Positions 8,437-12,702 of a DNA stretch of 12,702 bases are shown here, in pieces. The notes under the pieces were generated by a model that saw only the letters and a program-made list of their open reading frames with translations, was not told where the DNA came from and searched no databases. Position numbers and translations under genes: made by a program. The stretch covers positions 1-12,702 of the forward strand of contig JAIXZF010000086.1 in NCBI GenBank assembly GCA_027489835.1, read 5' to 3'. The stretch is from Hyphomicrobiales bacterium. GTDB taxonomy: Bacteria > Pseudomonadota > Alphaproteobacteria > Rhizobiales > Beijerinckiaceae. Position 1 is the first letter of the stretch; each line of letters opens with the position of its first letter.

Positions 8437-8649
8437 ATGAGCATCGAGACGCCCTGCATCAAGACCTGCGTGATCGACCCCGCGACCGGCTTCTGCATCG
8501 GCTGCGGGCGGACGGGCAACGAGATCGGCGCCTGGATGGGGATGCATCCCGGGCAGCGCCGCGAGATCATGGCGATGCTGCCCGAGCGGCTCAGGACCAT
8601 GACCTCGCGCGCCACGCGCTGCGTCACGCCCCGCCGCCACCGCACCTGA
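8437..8649 (+). CDS. DUF1289 small cysteine-rich protein
   Basis: A 70-residue protein of the DUF1289 family, which has no established function. Four cysteines form a C-x3-C-x8-C-x2-C pattern (Cys7, Cys11, Cys20, Cys23) around the family signature PCIKTC and CIGCGRT, so metal or Fe-S binding is plausible but unproven. A fifth cysteine sits near the basic C-terminus. The gene lies 4 bases after the dehydrogenase and 10 bases before the methyltransferase fusion, with AGGGGA at 8424-8429 as ribosome binding site, so it is transcribed with them. DUF1289 genes also occur next to many other flavoenzymes and oxidoreductases, so its position may mean an accessory role (for example electron transfer or cofactor handling) or nothing specific. 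Confidence 0.88.
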   Translation: MSIETPCIKTCVIDPATGFCIGCGRTGNEIGAWMGMHPGQRREIMAMLPERLRTMTSRATRCVTPRRHRT

Positions 8650-8653
8650 AGGA
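8648..8653 (+). promoter_or_regulatory. Shine-Dalgarno site for the GTG-started fusion gene
   Basis: GAAGGA overlaps the DUF1289 stop codon and lies 6 bases before the GTG at 8660. It supports this GTG as the start, with the HMT domain beginning almost at once. Confidence 0.6.
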
Positions 8654-8659
8654 CGAGCC

Positions 8660-11203
8660 GTGAGCCTCCTCGCCAAGCGCCTTGCCGACACGCCCGTGCT
8701 GCTCGCCGACGGCGCGACAGGGACCAACCTGTTCGAGATGGGCCTGATGTCGGGGGACGCGCCCGAGCTGTGGAACGAGCAGCATCCCGGCCGGATCGCG
8801 GCGCTGCACCGCAGCTTCGTCGACGCGGGCGCCGACATCATCCTCACCAACTCCTTCGGCGGCAACGCGAGGCGGCTGATGCTGCACGCGGCGCAGGGCC
8901 GGACCCATGCGCTCAACCGCATCGCGGCCGAGATCGCGCGCGAGGAGGCCGACAGGGCGGGCCGCCCCGTCGTCGTGGCCGGATCGGTGGGGCCCACCGG
9001 CGACCTGTTCACGCCGCTGGGGCCGCTGACCGAGGCCGAGGCCGTGGAGGTCTTCGTCGAACAGATCGAAGGCCTGAAGGCCGGCGGCGCCGACGTGATC
9101 TGGATCGAGACAATGTCCGCGCCCGAGGAGATGCGGGCGGCGGCGCTGGCGGCGGCGCGGGTTGGCATGCCCTATACGCTGACCGCGAGCTTCGACACGG
9201 CGGGGCGCACGATGATGGGGCTGCAGCCCGGCGCGCTCGCTGCGTTCGCCGCGGCGCTGGGGCCCGCTCCCCTCGCCTTCGGCTCCAATTGCGGCGTCGG
9301 GGCGGCCGATCTCGTCCTGTCCGTGCTCGGCATGAGCGCGGCCGGCCCTCACCTGCCGATCATCGCCAAGGCCAATGCCGGCATCCCGACCGTGCGCGGG
9401 GACCGCACTGACTATTCGGGAACGCCCGCGCTGATGGCCGACTATGCCCGGCTCGCCATCGACGCGGGCGCGCGGATCGTCGGCGGCTGCTGCGGTTCGA
9501 GGCCCGCGCATGTCGCGGCCATGCGCCGCGCCGTCGACGGCCACCGGCCGGGCGAGCGGCCCGATCTCGCGCGCATCGTCGCCGAGCTCGGCGCGCTCGT
9601 CTCGCCCCCGCCCGACGAGGCCACGGCCGCTCGCTCGGCGCGGCGCCAGGCCGCGCAGGCCGACCCTGTGCCAGGCTCCGGACCCGTGGCGCGGCGCCGG
9701 GGCAAGGCGCCGCGCGCGGCGGTCCAGACGATCGAGCCCATCGCGGCCCGGCTCGAGAACAAATGGTCTCCCGTCGAGATCCTCTCCGCCGAGCAGCTCG
9801 AGCGGATCGTGGACGCGGGGCACGCCGTGCTCGAGGATGCCGGCATCGAAATCCGCGGCCAGAAGGCACGCGACATCTTCCGGCGGCACGGCGCTCTCGT
9901 CGACGACGAGAGCCAGATGGTGCGGATCGGCCGCGACATCGTGGCGGCGTGCCTGAGCCACGCGCCCGAGCGCTTCGTGCTGCATGCGCGCAATCCGGCG
10001 CGGCACCTGCATGTCGGCGGCAATGTCGTGAATTTCGGGCCGGTGAGCGGCGCGCCGCACATCACCGATCTCGAACGCGGCAGGCGCTATGGCGACATGG
10101 AGGCGTTCCGCGACATCCTCAAGGTGCTCGGCGGCGTCGGCACCCAGCATTGGCAGGGCGGCGTGCTGGTCGAGCCGGTGGACGTCCCCGTGCCGCTGCG
10201 CCAGCTCGAGATGTACCGCGCGCACATCACCATGAGCGACCTCGTCTGGGCGGCGCGCGGGGTCGGCGGCGTGAACGCCGAGGACGCCATCGCCATGTCC
10301 GCCATCGAGCATCGCTGCACGGTTGAGGATCTGGCGCTGCGCCCGACGCTGATGACGGTGACCAACGTCAACTCGCCGAGGCGCGTGGACGAGGAGATCC
10401 TCGACAACATCATCGCCATGGCGACGCATGGGCAATGCGTCGTGATCACCCCGTTCACGCTCATGGGCGCCATGGCGCCGGTGACGCTGGCCGGCGCGCT
10501 GGTGCAGCAGACCGCCGAGGCGCTCGCGATCGTCGCGCTCACCCAGATGGTGCGCCCCGGCGCGCCAGTGGTGATGGGCGCCTTCACGTCCAATGTCGAC
10601 ATGAAGACGGGTTCGCCCGCCTTCGGCACACCCGAATTCGTCAACGCCACCCTCGCCGCCTGCCAGATCGCGCGGCGGCTCAAGGTGCCGATCCGCACCT
10701 CGGCGCCCAACGCCTCGCCGGTGGTGGACGCGCAATCGACCTACGAGACGGGGTTCTCGCTGTGGGCCTCGATCATGGGCCATTCCAACCTCATCACGCA
10801 TACGGCGGGCTGGCTCGAGGGCGGGCTCTCGGCCTCGCTCGAAAAGATCATCGTCGACGCGGAAATGCTGCGCGGCTGGGCCGAGATGCTCAAGCCCGTC
10901 GATTTCAGCGATGACGATTTGGGCATCGAGGCCATCAAGGGCATCGCGCCTGGCGGCCATTTCTTCGGCTCGCCCCACACCATCGCGCGCTACGAGAAGG
11001 CCTTCTACCGGCCGATCCTGTCGGACTGGACCAATTTCGAGAACTGGACCGATGCCGGCGCGCGGAACGCGACGACGCGCGCCAGCGAAATGTGGAAGAC
11101 GCTGCGCGACGCCTACGTGCCGCCCCCGCTCGATGCCGACATCGCCGAGGAACTGGACGCCTATGTCGCCAGGCGGCGCGAGGAGCTGGGTTTTGGAGGC
11201 TGA
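8660..11203 (+). CDS. Homocysteine S-methyltransferase / MttB-family methyltransferase fusion
   Basis: One uninterrupted frame of 847 residues holds two full enzymes. Residues 1 to about 300 are a homocysteine S-methyltransferase barrel (BHMT/MetH-N type) with the DGATGTNL start and all three zinc ligands: Cys211 in GSNCG and Cys277-Cys278 in GGCCG. Residues about 301-365 are an Ala/Arg/Pro-rich linker. Residues about 366-847 (WSPVEILS onward) match the whole MttB (trimethylamine methyltransferase) family. No in-frame amber codon occurs, and the segment likely equivalent to the pyrrolysine region (TSAPNASPVVDAQS, 680-693) holds ordinary residues, so this is a non-pyrrolysine member, a group that includes glycine betaine and other quaternary amine methyltransferases. 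Characterised MttB relatives pass methyl to a corrinoid protein; none is encoded in this window. Inferred role: methyl transfer from a betaine to homocysteine, making methionine and feeding the demethylases upstream. Both domains look intact. Confidence 0.9.
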   Translation: MSLLAKRLADTPVLLADGATGTNLFEMGLMSGDAPELWNEQHPGRIAALHRSFVDAGADIILTNSFGGNARRLMLHAAQGRTHALNRIAAEIAREEADRAGRPVVVAGSVGPTGDLFTPLGPLTEAEAVEVFVEQIEGLKAGGADVIWIETMSAPEEMRAAALAAARVGMPYTLTASFDTAGRTMMGLQPGALAAFAAALGPAPLAFGSNCGVGAADLVLSVLGMSAAGPHLPIIAKANAGIPTVRGDRTDYSGTPALMADYARLAIDAGARIVGGCCGSRPAHVAAMRRAVDGHRPGERPDLARIVAELGALVSPPPDEATAARSARRQAAQADPVPGSGPVARRRGKAPRAAVQTIEPIAARLENKWSPVEILSAEQLERIVDAGHAVLEDAGIEIRGQKARDIFRRHGALVDDESQMVRIGRDIVAACLSHAPERFVLHARNPARHLHVGGNVVNFGPVSGAPHITDLERGRRYGDMEAFRDILKVLGGVGTQHWQGGVLVEPVDVPVPLRQLEMYRAHITMSDLVWAARGVGGVNAEDAIAMSAIEHRCTVEDLALRPTLMTVTNVNSPRRVDEEILDNIIAMATHGQCVVITPFTLMGAMAPVTLAGALVQQTAEALAIVALTQMVRPGAPVVMGAFTSNVDMKTGSPAFGTPEFVNATLAACQIARRLKVPIRTSAPNASPVVDAQSTYETGFSLWASIMGHSNLITHTAGWLEGGLSASLEKIIVDAEMLRGWAEMLKPVDFSDDDLGIEAIKGIAPGGHFFGSPHTIARYEKAFYRPILSDWTNFENWTDAGARNATTRASEMWKTLRDAYVPPPLDADIAEELDAYVARRREELGFGG
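11195..11199 (+). promoter_or_regulatory. Strong Shine-Dalgarno site for the HAL-like gene
   Basis: GGAGG sits within the last codons of the fusion gene, 5 bases before the ATG at 11205. It is the best ribosome binding site in the operon and fixes the start of the last gene. Confidence 0.65.
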
Positions 11204-11204
11204 C

Positions 11205-12702
11205 ATGACGCATGTCGTTCTTGGCGAGGACCGGCTCGGCCTTCGCGACCTCGCCGCGCTGGGCGAAGAGGGCCACACGCTCGCGCTGTCGGACGCGGCC
11301 TGGGCGCGCGTCGCGCGCTCGCGCGAAATCGTCGCGGCCTACGCCGCGGGCGACGAGCCGGTCTACGGCCTCAACACCGGGCTGGGCGGCAATCTCGGCT
11401 TCCGCATCGACCAGCAGGCCATCGGCGCCTTCCAGGCGCAGCTCGTGCTCGGCCGCAACATCGGGGTCGGCGCGCCCCTGCCGCGCGAAGCCTGCCGCGC
11501 CGCTCTGGCGGCCCGCATCGCCAGCGCCTCCCATGGCCAGTCGGGCCTGTCGCGCACGGCGATCGAGGGCCTGATCGGGCTCTACAACGCCGGCGTCACC
11601 CCGGCCATTCCGGCGCGGGGCTCGATCAGCGCGGCCGATCTCGGCCTGTCGGCGCACATCGCCTCGGTGCTTCTGGGACGCGGACAGGCCTGGCATGGCG
11701 CCGACCTGCTCCAGGGCGCCGAGGCCCTGGCCCGCGCCGGCCTCAAACCCGTCGAACTCGAGCCGAAAGACGGCCTCGCCCTTTGCAACCACAGCGCGCC
11801 GAGCGCCGGTCATGCGGCTGTGACGCTGGGCGAGCTGTCGGACATGATGCTCGCCGCGGCCGGCGTCGCGGCGCTGGCCTATGAGGGCTACGCCGCCAAC
11901 CCACTGATCTTCGACGCGCGGCTGCAGGCGGTGCGGCCCGCGGCGGGGCAGGCGGCGGCGGCGGCGCTGTTCAGGACACTGCTGGCGGGCAGCTCGATCC
12001 ATGCCAATCCGCGCAAGATCCAGGATGCGGTGTCGTTCCGCACGATGGCCCAGGTCTTCGGCACGGCGTTCGCGGCTCTCGAGCATGCGCGCGCCGAGGC
12101 CGAGATCGAGATCAACGGCGCCGTCGACACGCCGCTCGTGCTGCTCGACGAAGGGCTGATGCTCTCGGCGGCGAACTTCCACACCTCCTCGCTGGCGCTC
12201 GCCTTCGACGCGCTGAGCATCGCGCTGTGCCATCTCGCCACCGCCAGCGCCCAGCGCATGATCAAGCTGATGTCGCCGACGCTGTCGGAGCTGCCGAAAT
12301 ATCTCTCGCCGGTTGGCGGACCCTCGGCCGGCTATGTCCCCACCCAGAAGCTGGCGGCCTCGCTCCATGCCGAGATCAGGCTCGCCGCGATGCCGGCCAG
12401 CCTCGACGCCATCCCCGTCTCGGACGCGGTCGAGGATCTTGCGCCGCAGACACTGCTGGCCATCCGCAAGCTTCATGGCCAGCTCGAGCCCTTCGGCCTG
12501 ATGGTGGCGCTGGAGGCCGTCGTGGCATGCCAGGCGATCGACCTGCGCCAGGGGCTTGCGCCCGGCCCCGTGACCGCGGCGCTGCACGGCGCCATCCGCA
12601 GGCGGGTGCCGACGCTGCACGCGGATCGCGAGACCGGGCTCGACGTCATGGCCGCTCGCGAGGCGCTGGCGGACCGCGAGGCGATCGCGGCCCTTCGCGC
12701 GG
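11205..12702 (+). CDS. HAL/PAL-family lyase homologue lacking the MIO triad (3' end missing)
   Basis: The frame is open from the ATG at 11205 to the window edge (499 codons), nearly the full length of a histidine ammonia-lyase (about 510). Family landmarks are clear: YGLNTG (Tyr54), CNHSA (Asn195), QDAVSFR (Arg279), ANFH (Phe325) and VEDL (Glu410), at places corresponding to Pseudomonas HAL Tyr53, Asn195, Arg283, Phe329 and Glu414. The segment that normally reads GSVGASGDLAPLAH is instead GSISAADLGLSAH, one residue shorter: the Ala-Ser-Gly triad that cyclises to the MIO cofactor is replaced by Ser142-Ala143-Ala144. The active-site Tyr280 of HAL is Val276, and the His after Glu-Asp is Leu412. 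Ordinary ammonia elimination by the MIO route is therefore unlikely. It may be a MIO-independent lyase acting on a betaine whose amine is already a good leaving group (as in ergothionase), or a non-catalytic homologue. Gap to the upstream gene: 1 base. Confidence 0.85.
   Translation, partial: MTHVVLGEDRLGLRDLAALGEEGHTLALSDAAWARVARSREIVAAYAAGDEPVYGLNTGLGGNLGFRIDQQAIGAFQAQLVLGRNIGVGAPLPREACRAALAARIASASHGQSGLSRTAIEGLIGLYNAGVTPAIPARGSISAADLGLSAHIASVLLGRGQAWHGADLLQGAEALARAGLKPVELEPKDGLALCNHSAPSAGHAAVTLGELSDMMLAAAGVAALAYEGYAANPLIFDARLQAVRPAAGQAAAAALFRTLLAGSSIHANPRKIQDAVSFRTMAQVFGTAFAALEHARAEAEIEINGAVDTPLVLLDEGLMLSAANFHTSSLALAFDALSIALCHLATASAQRMIKLMSPTLSELPKYLSPVGGPSAGYVPTQKLAASLHAEIRLAAMPASLDAIPVSDAVEDLAPQTLLAIRKLHGQLEPFGLMVALEAVVACQAIDLRQGLAPGPVTAALHGAIRRRVPTLHADRETGLDVMAAREALADREAIAALRA

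Noticed and set aside
10680..10760. Possible pyrrolysine codon in the MttB domain
   Set aside because: No in-frame TAG exists in the fusion gene; the corresponding segment uses ordinary codons.
11205..12702. Annotating the last gene as ordinary histidine ammonia-lyase (hutH)
   Set aside because: The MIO triad and an active-site Tyr are absent, and no other hut gene is in the window, so a histidine-degrading function is not supported.

Overview
The window is GC-rich, tightly packed bacterial DNA with every recognisable gene on the + strand. The gene families (an SleB-type cell wall hydrolase, a four-subunit sarcosine oxidase in soxB-D-A-G order, DUF1289, and a large FAD/GcvT demethylase) and the codon use point to an alphaproteobacterium, most likely of the order Hyphomicrobiales (Rhizobiales). 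The genus cannot be fixed from the sequence.

Layout: (1) 1-825, the 3' part of an SleB-family cell wall hydrolase gene. It is unrelated to the rest and ends in a short inverted repeat. (2) 826-933, a short intergenic region with only a weak promoter candidate. (3) 934-12702, one compact run of eight genes with gaps of 1 to 10 bases or overlaps of 4 and about 14 bases. It looks like one operon: soxB, soxD, soxA, soxG, an 804-residue dimethylglycine/sarcosine dehydrogenase-like flavoprotein, a 70-residue DUF1289 protein, an 847-residue fusion of a zinc homocysteine S-methyltransferase to an MttB-family (trimethylamine/betaine) methyltransferase, and a HAL/PAL-family lyase homologue cut by the right edge of the window.

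How the genes may work together: the set reads as stepwise stripping of N-methyl groups from a quaternary amine. The fusion protein could move the first methyl from a betaine to homocysteine, giving methionine and a dimethylated amine. The flavoprotein would remove the second methyl (dimethylglycine to sarcosine), and SoxBDAG the third (sarcosine to glycine). The released one-carbon units would be captured on tetrahydrofolate by the GcvT-like folate domains.

Two proteins are unusual. The fusion joins a methionine synthase-like acceptor barrel to a quaternary amine donor barrel without a corrinoid domain. It may be a betaine-driven methionine synthase that uses a corrinoid protein encoded elsewhere. 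The lyase homologue lacks the Ala-Ser-Gly triad that forms the MIO cofactor, yet keeps several other active-site residues. A lyase that expels trimethylamine from an aromatic betaine (the ergothionase type) is one explanation and would fit the operon. These two genes are the best candidates for an undescribed system. No RNA gene, CRISPR array, insertion sequence or regulator gene was seen.
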